From the NCBI GenBank assembly GCA_900549725.1, contig URPL01000005.1:1-64000 (forward strand): a stretch of 64,000 nucleotides of DNA. The letters run 5' to 3'. The notes below the pieces were generated by a model. That model ran no database searches. It was not told the origin of the DNA and was given only the letters and a program-made list of their open reading frames with translations. A program made the translations under genes and the position numbers. Shown one piece after another: positions 1 through 7,645 of this stretch; positions within the stretch are counted from its first letter, which is position 1, and each line of letters starts with the position of its first letter. This DNA is from an uncultured Eubacteriales bacterium (GTDB lineage: Bacteria > Bacillota > Clostridia > Oscillospirales > CAG-272).

Positions 1-20
1 AGCAGGGCAGTATTTACCAT
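1..20 (-). CDS. 5' end of a leftward gene, truncated by the window edge
   Basis: An ATG on the minus strand at 20-18 is preceded at ideal spacing by AAGGAGGTG (minus strand, about 33-25). It opens a reading frame beginning MVNTAL that runs off the window. The product cannot be recognised from six residues. Its promoter and a palindromic operator lie at 38-91, shared with the divergent XRE regulator, so it is probably a target of that regulator. Confidence 0.6.
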
Positions 21-37
21 GGTACACCTCCTTTCTG

Positions 38-60
38 AGTTGTGATTCATAATCACAACT
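38..60. promoter_or_regulatory. Perfect 10-bp palindromic operator between divergent genes
   Basis: AGTTGTGATT and AATCACAACT form a perfect inverted repeat with a 3-bp spacer. It lies just downstream of the leftward -10 box, about where leftward transcription should start. This is the expected position for a repressor site, and the adjacent XRE-type gene is the obvious candidate ligand (inference). Confidence 0.65.
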
Positions 61-62
61 AA

Positions 63-91
63 ATATTACCATTAAAATTAAAAAATGTCAA
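63..91 (-). promoter_or_regulatory. Leftward sigma-A promoter
   Basis: On the minus strand TTGACA (91-86) is followed after 17 bp by TAATAT (68-63). It drives the gene truncated at the left edge. Confidence 0.6.
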
Positions 92-119
92 TCAAAACTT
101 CCATATTTTTCAAAAAATA

Positions 120-148
120 TTGACTGGAAATCACTTATATAGTATAAT
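120..148 (+). promoter_or_regulatory. Rightward sigma-A promoter for the XRE regulator
   Basis: TTGACT (120-125), 17 bp, TATAAT (143-148). Transcription should start near 155, which leaves the ATG at 166 almost no leader and supports translation from 184. Confidence 0.75.
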
Positions 149-183
149 GGGAATACAAAAATGAAGTGAAAGGTACGAGCAAC

Positions 184-552
184 ATGGAAATGAGCAAGCT
201 GATTCGGCAGCGTCGCCTTCAGCTCTGCCTTACCCAGGCTGAGCTTGCCGCGCGTGCCGGCTACAAAAACCCCTCCACCATTGCAAGAATCGAATCGGGA
301 GAAAACGATATCCCGAAATGCAAAATTCTTCCCTTGGCACGGGCACTGGAATGCACCCCGTCTTATTTATTCGGCTTCACCGCCGACCCGCAGGATAACG
401 CCCCGCTTCTTCTCACCGCGCATGAAAGCAGTCTGCTTTCGGCATACCGCGCACAGCCGCATATTCAGCGCAATGTGGATCAGCTGCTGGGCATTCTGCC
501 GCAGCACACAGGTGAAGAAGACCCGGGCGCTCCGCGCCGCAGGAGCATCTGA
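184..552 (+). CDS. XRE-family HTH transcriptional regulator
   Basis: This 122-residue protein is a cytoplasmic DNA-binding regulator. Its N-terminal half is a classic HTH_XRE/Cro domain (about residues 1-60: IRQRRLQLCLTQAELAARAGY, then NPSTIARIESGE and IPKCKILPLARALE), and its short C-terminal tail has no recognisable domain. I start it at the ATG at 184 because GAAAGG sits about ten bases upstream. An in-frame ATG at 166 has no ribosome site. It is divergent from the gene at the left edge, with a palindromic operator between them, so autoregulation and control of the neighbour are likely (inference). Confidence 0.85.
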   Translation: MEMSKLIRQRRLQLCLTQAELAARAGYKNPSTIARIESGENDIPKCKILPLARALECTPSYLFGFTADPQDNAPLLLTAHESSLLSAYRAQPHIQRNVDQLLGILPQHTGEEDPGAPRRRSI

Positions 553-564
553 AAAAACAAAAAA

Positions 565-606
565 ACGGAGAGCGCCCCATCAAAATGGAACGCTCTCCGT
601 TTTTTC
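565..606. terminator. Intrinsic terminator after the XRE gene
   Basis: ACGGAGAGCG (565-574) pairs perfectly with CGCTCTCCGT (591-600) and is followed by a T run. An A run precedes it, so it could work in both directions. Confidence 0.85.
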
Positions 607-663
607 GCAGTTGCCGCTGCATGCACCGGCGCCACACACAATGCCCTGCGGTTTTCGGCTTGC

Positions 664-698
664 AAAAAAAAAACAGAGCCGGGAAAATCCCGGCTCTG
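664..698 (-). terminator. Terminator of the surface-protein gene
   Basis: CAGAGCCGGG (674-683) pairs with CCCGGCTCTG (689-698) over a five-base loop. The ten As at 664-673 become the T tract on the minus strand, just beyond the stop at 719. Confidence 0.85.
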
Positions 699-718
699 AA
701 ATTTTTAAGGCCTCAGTC

Positions 719-1738
719 TCAGTGATGACGCTTCTTCACAACAACAGCTACCGCGCCTGCGCTTGCGATCAGAGCTGCTGCTGCGATCACAAATGTATCG
801 GCCGTTTTCGGTGCATTGCTGCCGTTATTGGAAGTGTTCCCGTTGTTGTTCGTGTTTGTGTTGGTGCCGCTGTTGCCGCTTCCGCCGGACTTGGATTTTG
901 CAAGCACGATATTATCAAGCTCGCCCATGTCGAGGTAAGCAGTGGAAGGATCTCTCGAAGAGGTGACATTCTTGTCATAGAAGAAGAAGTCACACATATA
1001 GTAGTCGTCGTCGTAGTTATAAGAAACGGGATTGCCGTTCTCATCGGTCTTTCTCCAGTATTCGCCGCGATGCTTTTCACTGTAAACATCCTTGGCCTGA
1101 ATCTGGAAGCCCCACTGCTGGCCTTCTGCCGGCGTGATGCCTGCTTTTGCAAATGCAGTGGTGTCGATGACCCATTCAATGTCATAACCATAGGACTTGC
1201 CCGTAGTTACTTTTGCTTCAAAATACGGTTTGCAAGCGTCGTTGCCGAGCAGTTTGGTTCCCCACATGGTGCCGGATGCAAAACCGGAAACGTCGCAGCG
1301 ATAGTGGAATGCCTCGGCGCCTCTGAGGTCGCTCTTGCCGTACTGACCTGCGTTGTTGGTCGGGTCGATCCAGATCTCAGCGCAGTCGGTGTGGCAAACG
1401 CCGTCGCTCCAGGAATGCTTGGAAGCGGAGGGGGCAATAATCACATCGTCATGCATTTCGGTATACACATGCAGCTTCTCATAGTTGTCGGTAAAGACAA
1501 ACCAGAAATCGCCGTAGATGGTACCGGTCTTGTTTTCGCCCCAGCCTTCCCAATAGTCGGCGCGGAAGCGAGTGCCGTACTGCGTGTAAGCAGCATCCTT
1601 AACGCCATCCAGTGTGATATTGCCGTTGTAAAGGCCGATCTCACCGATCACGTTCTTTCCCTGCTGTGCGCTGGCGCCGATGACACAAACAGCCAGCAGC
1701 GAAGCAACGAGCAACAGGCATGCAATTACTCTTTTCAT
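719..1738 (-). CDS. Secreted CBM9/DOMON-like carbohydrate-binding protein with C-terminal anchor
   Basis: This 339-residue exported protein has a signal peptide (MKRVIACLLLVASLLAVCVIG, cleavage near ASAQQ). A beta-rich domain of about 220 residues resembles the family 9 carbohydrate-binding/DOMON fold (LYNGNITLDGVKDAAY, then an EIWIDP motif). It continues into a Gly/Ser/Asn/Thr linker and ends PKTADT, a hydrophobic helix and KKRHH. That tail resembles a variant sortase signal (PKTGD-type) or a C-terminal membrane anchor. The start is the ATG at 1738 behind GGAGGT; longer in-frame starts lack a ribosome site. It has its own promoter and terminator, so it is monocistronic. Sugar binding is inferred from fold resemblance only. 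Confidence 0.65.
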   Translation of the reverse strand: MKRVIACLLLVASLLAVCVIGASAQQGKNVIGEIGLYNGNITLDGVKDAAYTQYGTRFRADYWEGWGENKTGTIYGDFWFVFTDNYEKLHVYTEMHDDVIIAPSASKHSWSDGVCHTDCAEIWIDPTNNAGQYGKSDLRGAEAFHYRCDVSGFASGTMWGTKLLGNDACKPYFEAKVTTGKSYGYDIEWVIDTTAFAKAGITPAEGQQWGFQIQAKDVYSEKHRGEYWRKTDENGNPVSYNYDDDYYMCDFFFYDKNVTSSRDPSTAYLDMGELDNIVLAKSKSGGSGNSGTNTNTNNNGNTSNNGSNAPKTADTFVIAAAALIASAGAVAVVVKKRHH

Positions 1739-1828
1739 TTTGTTATGTACCTCCATATGATATTGCATGGCGCATAAGAGAAGCTCTCCCGCAGGCACAG
1801 CATCCCTCATGGACTTTCTCACACAATG

Positions 1829-1858
1829 AGTTTACCACGGAAAAGCGGACCTTGTCAA
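1829..1858 (-). promoter_or_regulatory. Promoter of the surface-protein gene; rest of the 1739-2064 gap
   Basis: Minus strand TTGACA (1858-1853), 18 bp, TAAACT (1834-1829). Apart from this promoter, its leader and the terminator at 1984-2022, I see nothing in the gap 1739-2064. Confidence 0.7.
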
Positions 1859-1983
1859 GCGCTTTTCACAAAAAAGCCGGAGGTTTTTCTTGGTTTTTCA
1901 TCACACCGCCGCCCCGTTTTTATTTTGTTCACATTATGCACACGGCACCTTCATTTTTTGTCGATTTTGTCTGTTGCTTCTGC

Positions 1984-2022
1984 AAAAAACAACGCGCGGG
2001 CAGCTGTCCCTCCTGCCCGCGC
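1984..2022 (-). terminator. Terminator of the SGNH hydrolase gene
   Basis: A 10-bp GC-rich stem (1994-2003 with 2013-2022) is followed on the minus strand by a T tract (the As at 1984-1989). Confidence 0.8.
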
Positions 2023-2064
2023 AGACACAATTTGTTCTTAACCGCCGCAGCAATTTTCCTGTTT

Positions 2065-2754
2065 TTACGCGAACAGCGGCCGAAGCTGCTCAAAGAGCAC
2101 CGCATCCAACGCGCGGTAACCCTGTTCGTTCGGGTGAATTCCGTCCTGACAAAGCAAAGATTCATAATCATGCCGCAGCAAAAACGGGGCGCGCACATTC
2201 AGCAGACGGCATCCGCTTTGCATCGCCACCCGCTCCACCATGGCGTTATAATATTCATGCCAGCGGTACAGCATTTCCTCGCTGCCCAGCCACCGCAATA
2301 TATTCTGCGCGCATAGCCCTTTTGTAATATGAGAGAAATATTTTTGCGCACTGATCGGCAAAAGGTTGCTCACACATACGGAGGCTCCCTTTCCCCTTGC
2401 TTTTTCTATGCATTCGCGGTACAGCCCCGCAAAGCGCTCCAGCAGCACATTGGGCGTGTGCTCGGGGCTGTCCGGGTTCTGTGAAATTGCCTTCCAATTA
2501 TAATCGCTGTCGTTTCCGCCGAATTCAAGCAGCACCTCGGTCTTGGCACCGCCATCCTCAAACAGCGTCGGGCGATCCAGCACGCGCAGCCCTTTTTCAA
2601 CGGTCGCGCCCATTTGCGACACATTTTTCACATCGACGCCCATTTCCCGCAGGCGTGCAAACCGGTCAAGATGCACCAAAGAATATTTGTTTGTTTCCCC
2701 GGAAAACACAACGCCCTTGGCAATGGAATCGCCGACAATCAGCAGTCGTTTCAT
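2065..2754 (-). CDS. SGNH/GDSL-family hydrolase
   Basis: This 229-residue protein carries the SGNH blocks in order: LLIVGDSIAKG (block I, nucleophile Ser), a Gly before the MGATVEKG stretch, EFGGND (block III, Asn) and DGIHPNEQGY (block V, catalytic Asp and His). The family hydrolyses esters or acetyl groups of sugars and lipids. There is no signal peptide, so it is probably cytoplasmic. The start is the ATG at 2754, preceded by a GAGGAAA ribosome site. A weak promoter (TTGTAA-17-TAGGGT, 2865-2837) lies upstream. The substrate is unknown. Confidence 0.8.
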   Translation of the reverse strand: MKRLLIVGDSIAKGVVFSGETNKYSLVHLDRFARLREMGVDVKNVSQMGATVEKGLRVLDRPTLFEDGGAKTEVLLEFGGNDSDYNWKAISQNPDSPEHTPNVLLERFAGLYRECIEKARGKGASVCVSNLLPISAQKYFSHITKGLCAQNILRWLGSEEMLYRWHEYYNAMVERVAMQSGCRLLNVRAPFLLRHDYESLLCQDGIHPNEQGYRALDAVLFEQLRPLFA

Positions 2755-2988
2755 TTTTGTTTCCTCACTTCCCCGATGAGACAGCGGCATTTTCCCGATT
2801 TTTTGCGTCGGGCACCGCTTTTTTGAGGGTGGACATACCCTAACACGGAACCGCCGTTTTTACAACCCACCCACAGGAGAATGCGGGAAACTCCCGGCGC
2901 ACGGGACGGTAGAATTTCAGCACCCGCTGCTCTACAGGCAGTAGAATTGCGAAAATGTGCAACATCTTGTGCTTTTTCGAAAACAAAT

Positions 2989-5487
2989 TTACGATATCTT
3001 GTGCGTTTCCATTTCCGCTTCCGCCGCCTCCACAACCGCCAAAATGCAGCTCATATCGTCTGTCGGGGGGAATTCCTGCCGCAAAAATGCCACCAGCTCC
3101 TGCGCGATCTGATCAAGCGCATACGCCCGCGCGCTGAAAAAATCCGCCTTCGGGCGCCGCTCCAAAAAGCTGCAAAGGCTTGCCCGCGCCCCGGGCGCGG
3201 AAAAAATCCCATCGCTGAGCAGTACCAAAATATCCCCCGGGCACAAGGCAAACGCCGTCTGCTCCGCATGCACGCTTTTCAGAATGCCCAGAGGCGCGGC
3301 AGCCGAAGCGATTGCAAAAAGGCGCCCCTGCCGCAGCAAAAACGAGGCGGCGGCACCGCTTTTCACAAGCGTTGCGCGGCTTTGCAAAAGATCCAGCTCC
3401 AAAAGATCCACCGTGCAGCTGCATTCCGTTTGCTTTGCCCTCAAAAACGAATTCAGCATGCCAAGGCTCACCGTGCGGTCGTTTCCGCCGCGCAAAAGCT
3501 TCTCCAAAAGCAGACATCCGATGCGTGCCGTCAGCGCCGCCTGGCACCCGCTGCCCATTCCGTCGCACAGCACGGCATAGGCAAAGGCATTCGCGCTGTC
3601 AAAAAAAGCATACGCATCTCCGTTTTCTTCTCCCGCGTGCCCGGAGGCGCTGTATCCGCCGCAGCGCACGCAAATTTGCGGGACTGCGCTTAGCTGCAAT
3701 GTTACGCTTCTGCCGCTGAGGCTGTAACTCGGCGCGCCGTATCTCACACCGCAAACGCGCCCCGCCGCCTCCCGCAGCGCCGCAGCGCCCGGCACATGCA
3801 CCCCCATTTGTACCCCGCGCGCAATGATCTCGCGCCGTCGCCCCGCAAACACCGTCAGCGTGTCCACGCGGAAATGCAGATATTCAAGCGTCCGCTGCAT
3901 ACGCGCGCTGAGCACCGCATCGGGCGCATAGTCTGCCGCGTGCGCCGCCGCTGCCGCGCTGAGCAGCTTCGCGGTATTTTCGTATTCCGCGGCAAAGCTT
4001 GCGGTTTTATCGTTGCGGGCACGCTGCTCATATAAAGCGGCGGTCGCATCATCCAGCTCCCGCAGCATCTGCGCCAGAAAACGGCAGCGGCTTTTCAGAA
4101 AGTTCGGCGGCGCTGCCTGTGCCCGCTCGCCCCGCCGCAGCGTCTGCGCCAGCATGTCCACCGCGGCGCGGGTCTTGGCATATTCCTCTCCCCAGCAAAG
4201 GCTCTCGTTTTCGCAGCTGCGGCATACCCTGCGACATACCCTGCCGCAAAGCTTTCCGAGCTCCGAGCCGCTCGGCCGCCTCGTTTGATCCGACATTGCA
4301 TAAAACGCCCCCGAAAGCTCCTCCAAAACGCCGCCCAGCGCCCTCAGGCGCTGCTCCATCGCCTCCTCCCGATATTGCAGCGCCGTCGGGCTGAGCTCCG
4401 TTTTTTCCGTTTGCACCCGTGGCCGAAGCGGCAGAGACGGCGCAGGCAGCCGAAAGAAACGCTGCAGGGGCAAAAAAAGCACGGCGCCGATCGCCATATC
4501 AATTACAACCCCGCGCAGCGCAGCATACGAGCCAAGCAAAACAGCATAGCAAACTGCCGCGCCGAACCCGCCGAGCACCGCAATGACCCCAAACGAGCGC
4601 AGCGCAGCGCATACGATCCCACCGAAGGCAAAGGCAGGCGCATAGGTAAGGTCACAGCACAGCCCGAGCAGCAGCCCCGCCGTGCAGCCGCGCGCAAGAT
4701 TACTCTCCCTTGCAAGGTACAGCATCCACAGCATTGCGGCAACGGTTTTCAGCGCCACACCGAGCAATAAAATATCGCGGCAAAGCAAAACCGTTGCCGC
4801 CGCCGCAGCGGCAAACGCGGCAAAGTGCCGCCGGTCGTTTTCCGCCGTCGGCTTTTCAAACGCCCCCGAAAACGCAAAGCAGCCCCCCGCCGCAAATACG
4901 GGATGAAGAAGTGCTGAAAAGCCCTGCTCCGTGCACAGGCCCAAAATTGCGGCGACGCATCCTCCGACGGCAGCAGAGGCAAGCCGCATCCCCTGTTTTT
5001 CACGGAAAATGCCCTGCGGAAAAAGCATCGCCAAAAGCCGTGCAGCCCCGTCACGCAGCTCGGCGTCTGCATCCTCCCGCCGCCCGCGCCTGCCGAGCAG
5101 AACGCGGCTCATACAATACCGCACGCAAAACGCGGCAAGCAGCCCTGCCCCGGCGCCGATGCAATCCGTTCCCCCGAAAAACGCGCCGAGCATCGCTCCG
5201 CAAAATGCAATCGGCGCGCTGTCCGCCGCCGCGCAAACAAACCCCGTTGCAATGCTTTTTGCCCCGGCAAGGGGAATCTGCATAAGAAGCGCCCCAAACA
5301 CAAACTGCGCGGCAAGCACCGCGGCACGGCGCAAAATGCCGAAAAGCCTTGCGCGCCGCAGCGCCCGCTCCCCGGGATCCTGCGGTTTGGCAGCCAGCCC
5401 GAATAAAGCCGAAAAAAGCTTTTCCGTTCGCGCGGTGTCCCCGTGCGGTGTTCCCGTGCCTTTTTCTTTCATTTTTTCCGCATTCAT
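2989..5487 (-). CDS. spoIIE: Stage II sporulation protein E, PP2C-type phosphatase
   Basis: This 832-residue protein has the spoIIE layout: an N-terminal membrane region of about ten hydrophobic segments (residues about 50-350), a central linker and regulatory region with a Cys cluster (CGRVCRRVCRSCENESLC), and a C-terminal PP2C/SpoIIE phosphatase domain (GEENGDAYAFFDS, CDGMGSG, LSDGIF, PPTDDMSC). The family dephosphorylates SpoIIAA at the division septum and so activates sigma-F in the forespore. The length matches the family (about 825). The ATG at 5487 has an AAAGGAAG ribosome site. The gene is monocistronic. A TACAAT -10 and a Spo0A-box-like TGTCGGA (5548-5554) lie upstream. Confidence 0.95.
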   Translation of the reverse strand: MNAEKMKEKGTGTPHGDTARTEKLFSALFGLAAKPQDPGERALRRARLFGILRRAAVLAAQFVFGALLMQIPLAGAKSIATGFVCAAADSAPIAFCGAMLGAFFGGTDCIGAGAGLLAAFCVRYCMSRVLLGRRGRREDADAELRDGAARLLAMLFPQGIFREKQGMRLASAAVGGCVAAILGLCTEQGFSALLHPVFAAGGCFAFSGAFEKPTAENDRRHFAAFAAAAAATVLLCRDILLLGVALKTVAAMLWMLYLARESNLARGCTAGLLLGLCCDLTYAPAFAFGGIVCAALRSFGVIAVLGGFGAAVCYAVLLGSYAALRGVVIDMAIGAVLFLPLQRFFRLPAPSLPLRPRVQTEKTELSPTALQYREEAMEQRLRALGGVLEELSGAFYAMSDQTRRPSGSELGKLCGRVCRRVCRSCENESLCWGEEYAKTRAAVDMLAQTLRRGERAQAAPPNFLKSRCRFLAQMLRELDDATAALYEQRARNDKTASFAAEYENTAKLLSAAAAAHAADYAPDAVLSARMQRTLEYLHFRVDTLTVFAGRRREIIARGVQMGVHVPGAAALREAAGRVCGVRYGAPSYSLSGRSVTLQLSAVPQICVRCGGYSASGHAGEENGDAYAFFDSANAFAYAVLCDGMGSGCQAALTARIGCLLLEKLLRGGNDRTVSLGMLNSFLRAKQTECSCTVDLLELDLLQSRATLVKSGAAASFLLRQGRLFAIASAAAPLGILKSVHAEQTAFALCPGDILVLLSDGIFSAPGARASLCSFLERRPKADFFSARAYALDQIAQELVAFLRQEFPPTDDMSCILAVVEAAEAEMETHKIS

Positions 5488-5519
5488 GTTCAGCGCTTCC
5501 TTTCCCGTCCTTTTTTCTC

Positions 5520-5554
5520 ATTGTAGCATAGCACGCGCGTCTCCCTTTGTCGGA
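5520..5554 (-). promoter_or_regulatory. Putative spoIIE promoter with Spo0A-box-like site
   Basis: Minus strand -10 TACAAT (5525-5520). No good -35 lies at 17 bp. TGTCGGA on the plus strand (5548-5554) matches the 0A-box core TGTCGAA in six of seven bases, at the place where Spo0A-activated promoters carry their box. The assignment is inference. Confidence 0.45.
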
Positions 5555-5709
5555 TTTTTGCGGGTGTTTTTGCGCATTTCGCTTCTTTCGCGCCCCTCTT
5601 TTCCCCGTTCTTTTCCCCCTTTCGACCCGTCGCCCGTTTTTTCGCCGTTTGCAGGCGGTATCCCCTGCAATTTTTCTTTCTCAAGCCAATCTCTTTTCCT
5701 TTTCTTTCC

Positions 5710-5738
5710 TTGCCTTTTTTCCTCTTTCATGGTATACT
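5710..5738 (+). promoter_or_regulatory. Sigma-A promoter for the ECF S component
   Basis: TTGCCT (5710-5715), 17 bp, TATACT (5733-5738). The leader is about 50 nt and I recognise no riboswitch in it. Confidence 0.7.
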
Positions 5739-5795
5739 GTTTTGGAAAACGGAAAAGAAATGCCGCCCCTGCAGACGGCTCGGAAAGGATCTGCC

Positions 5796-6428
5796 ATGCA
5801 AAACACTCCCCTGCAAAAAACACAAAACAGCGAAAAAATCCGTCGCCTGGTCACCCTCGCCGTTTTGGTAGCATTGATTCTTCTCTTTGCGTTTACGCCG
5901 ATCGGCTATCTGAAAATCGGCGTGATTGAAATCACCTTTATGTGTATTCCCGTTGCCGTCGGCGCCATATTGCTCGGCCCTGCGGCAGGCGCGCTGCTCG
6001 GCGCTCTTTTTGGGCTGACAAGCTTTATTCAATGCTTCGGCACCTCCGCTCTGGGTGCATTTCTTCTCTCCGTCAACCCCGTTGCAACGGCGTTTGTCTG
6101 CCTTGTGCCGCGGGCGCTGTGCGGCTTTTTGACCGGGCTTTGCTATCGCGGCCTTGCAAAGATCGACCGAACCAAAACCGTGTCGTATTTTCTTGCCGGA
6201 CTTTGCACCGCATTGTGCAACACATTGTTTTTCATGGGTTCGCTTTTGCTCTTTTTCTGGCATTCACCGAGCTTTTTGGCACAGATGCAGCAATGGAGCC
6301 TTCCCACGGACAGCATTTGGCTCTTCCTGGTCGCCATGGTCGGCCTGAACGGAATTGTCGAAGCCGTCTCAACCTGCCTTGTCGGCGGGGCTGTTTCCAA
6401 AGCCGTTGTGCTGATGCGCCGCCGCTGA
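5796..6428 (+). CDS. ECF transporter S component, substrate not assigned
   Basis: This 210-residue integral membrane protein has about six hydrophobic segments, and its pattern (LKIGVIEITFMCIPVAVGAILLG near the N-terminus, then NPVATAFVCLVPRALCGF) matches S components of group II energy-coupling factor transporters in the FolT/PanT-like branch. S components bind one vitamin and work with a shared EcfA-EcfA'-EcfT module, which is not in this window. The start is the ATG at 5796, with GAAAGGA seven bases upstream. The gene is monocistronic, between its own promoter and a strong terminator. Pantothenate or a related vitamin is possible, but nothing in the sequence fixes the substrate. Confidence 0.8.
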   Translation: MQNTPLQKTQNSEKIRRLVTLAVLVALILLFAFTPIGYLKIGVIEITFMCIPVAVGAILLGPAAGALLGALFGLTSFIQCFGTSALGAFLLSVNPVATAFVCLVPRALCGFLTGLCYRGLAKIDRTKTVSYFLAGLCTALCNTLFFMGSLLLFFWHSPSFLAQMQQWSLPTDSIWLFLVAMVGLNGIVEAVSTCLVGGAVSKAVVLMRRR

Positions 6429-6443
6429 GCCCCGTTTCAAAAC

Positions 6444-6475
6444 GAAAACCGCCCCGAGCATCGGAGCGGTTTTTC
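6444..6475. terminator. Bidirectional terminator
   Basis: AAAACCGC and GCGGTTTT flank an inner CCGA/TCGG stem with one mismatch. It separates the convergent ECF and MocR genes and has A and T runs on either side. Confidence 0.8.
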
Positions 6476-7549
6476 TTATTGTTCCCCGTTTTGTTTTTCT
6501 TCTTTTTGCATGGCGCGAATGGTGCGGTTCAGGTTGCGTTCGAAATCCCCGCTGTCCAAAAGCTGCGCCATCACAAATTGCGAAAGCGTCGGCACCGGGC
6601 AGGATAAAAACGAAACGCGCTCTCGTTGTGCCCGGCTGATCTTTTGCGGCAGGATCATATAGCCGATACGCACCCCCGTTGCAACGGTTTTGGCAAAGGT
6701 ATTCAGATAGATCACATGCTCTCCCCCGTCCGCCTCAAACAGCGTCTGCATAGGGCGGCGCGCGCTGTGAAATTCCGAGCCGAAATCATCTTCGATCAAA
6801 ATCGCATTTTTCTCCCCGGCAAAGCGGAGGTATTCCGCGCGCTTTTGCGCCGTCGCGGTGATGCCGCTGGGAAAGCTGTGATACGGCGTGAGATGCAGCA
6901 CCTGCGCCCGGCAGGCGGCAAGCGCTTCGCTTCGAATGCCGTCGCTGCCCATGGGCAGCCCCTGCGGGCGGATGCCGTGCAGGCGGTAAATTTTATCGAT
7001 TTTTTCATAGCACGGCGCTTCCGTTGCATATCTGCGCCGCGTCCCGAGCAAAAACACGACAAGCGTATATAAATATTCCGCCCCGCTGCCGATCAGAATC
7101 TGCTCCGGTGTAACAACCACTCCCCGCGCGCGATGCAGATACCGTGCAATCGCTTCCCGCAGCTGCGGCAAGCCGGCATTTTCCGTTTTGCAAAGCACCT
7201 GCCCCGCCTCTTCGCTCAAAACACGCCGCACCGCCTTTTGATACACCCCCGCCGGAAACGGCGGCGCCGCGGCGGGGCGCGGCGTACGCGGTGCTGCGCG
7301 GCTTTTCTGCTGCCCCACGGGGAAAATCGTCTGCACCCTCCAGTCGGCAAAATACCCGCGCCGCTGCCGCGCAACGCAATATCCCTCATCCTCCAGCAGC
7401 ATCAGCGCATGCTCGGCGGTGATCACGCTCACGCCGAAGCGCTGTGCCGTCGTGCGCTTTGAGGGCAGCTTTGCCCCGTATGCAACGGCGCCCGAAACAA
7501 TCTGCTCCCGCAGCGCCTCATAAATTTGCTCATATTTCGGTTTTTTCAT
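6476..7549 (-). CDS. MocR/PdxR-like regulator (GntR HTH plus aminotransferase-like domain), C-terminally short
   Basis: Residues 1-70 are a GntR winged helix (YEQIYEALREQIVSGAV, GAKLPSKRTTAQRFGVS). Residues about 95-345 are a fold-type I aminotransferase-like domain with the PLP lysine region LNTFAKTVATGVRIGYM. At 357 residues it is about 100 shorter than usual MocR proteins (about 460-480). It stops at FERNLNRTIRAM, where the small C-terminal domain would follow, and a terminator comes immediately after. It is divergent from an S-component gene, the arrangement of PdxR with vitamin B6 genes, so control of that transporter is likely. Whether it is functional or a truncation is unclear. The ATG at 7549 has a poorly placed GGGAG upstream. 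Confidence 0.8.
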   Translation of the reverse strand: MKKPKYEQIYEALREQIVSGAVAYGAKLPSKRTTAQRFGVSVITAEHALMLLEDEGYCVARQRRGYFADWRVQTIFPVGQQKSRAAPRTPRPAAAPPFPAGVYQKAVRRVLSEEAGQVLCKTENAGLPQLREAIARYLHRARGVVVTPEQILIGSGAEYLYTLVVFLLGTRRRYATEAPCYEKIDKIYRLHGIRPQGLPMGSDGIRSEALAACRAQVLHLTPYHSFPSGITATAQKRAEYLRFAGEKNAILIEDDFGSEFHSARRPMQTLFEADGGEHVIYLNTFAKTVATGVRIGYMILPQKISRAQRERVSFLSCPVPTLSQFVMAQLLDSGDFERNLNRTIRAMQKEEKQNGEQ

Positions 7550-7585
7550 CTGGTCTTATTTTTTTCTCCCGTTTTGATACTTTTT

Positions 7586-7609
7586 CTATATCCACATCTG
7601 TGCTATAGT
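7586..7609 (+). promoter_or_regulatory. Candidate MocR-dependent promoter with CTATA direct repeats
   Basis: TATAGT (7604-7609) has no good -35 at 17 bp. CTATA occurs twice in direct orientation, at 7586-7590 and 7603-7607, 17 bp apart. MocR proteins often bind direct repeats around weak -35 regions, so this is a reasonable site. It is unproven. Confidence 0.35.
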
Positions 7610-7645
7610 ATATGCAATTCCGAAAGAGAAAGCAAGGTGTTTTTT

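Noticed and set aside
245..1777. Long rightward open frame overlapping the XRE gene and the surface-protein gene
   Set aside because: It is antisense to a clear secreted protein with signal peptide, promoter and terminator, and has no ribosome site.
5745..5795. Leader of the first ECF S-component gene as a preQ1 or folate riboswitch
   Set aside because: It is too short and contains none of the conserved blocks of those classes.
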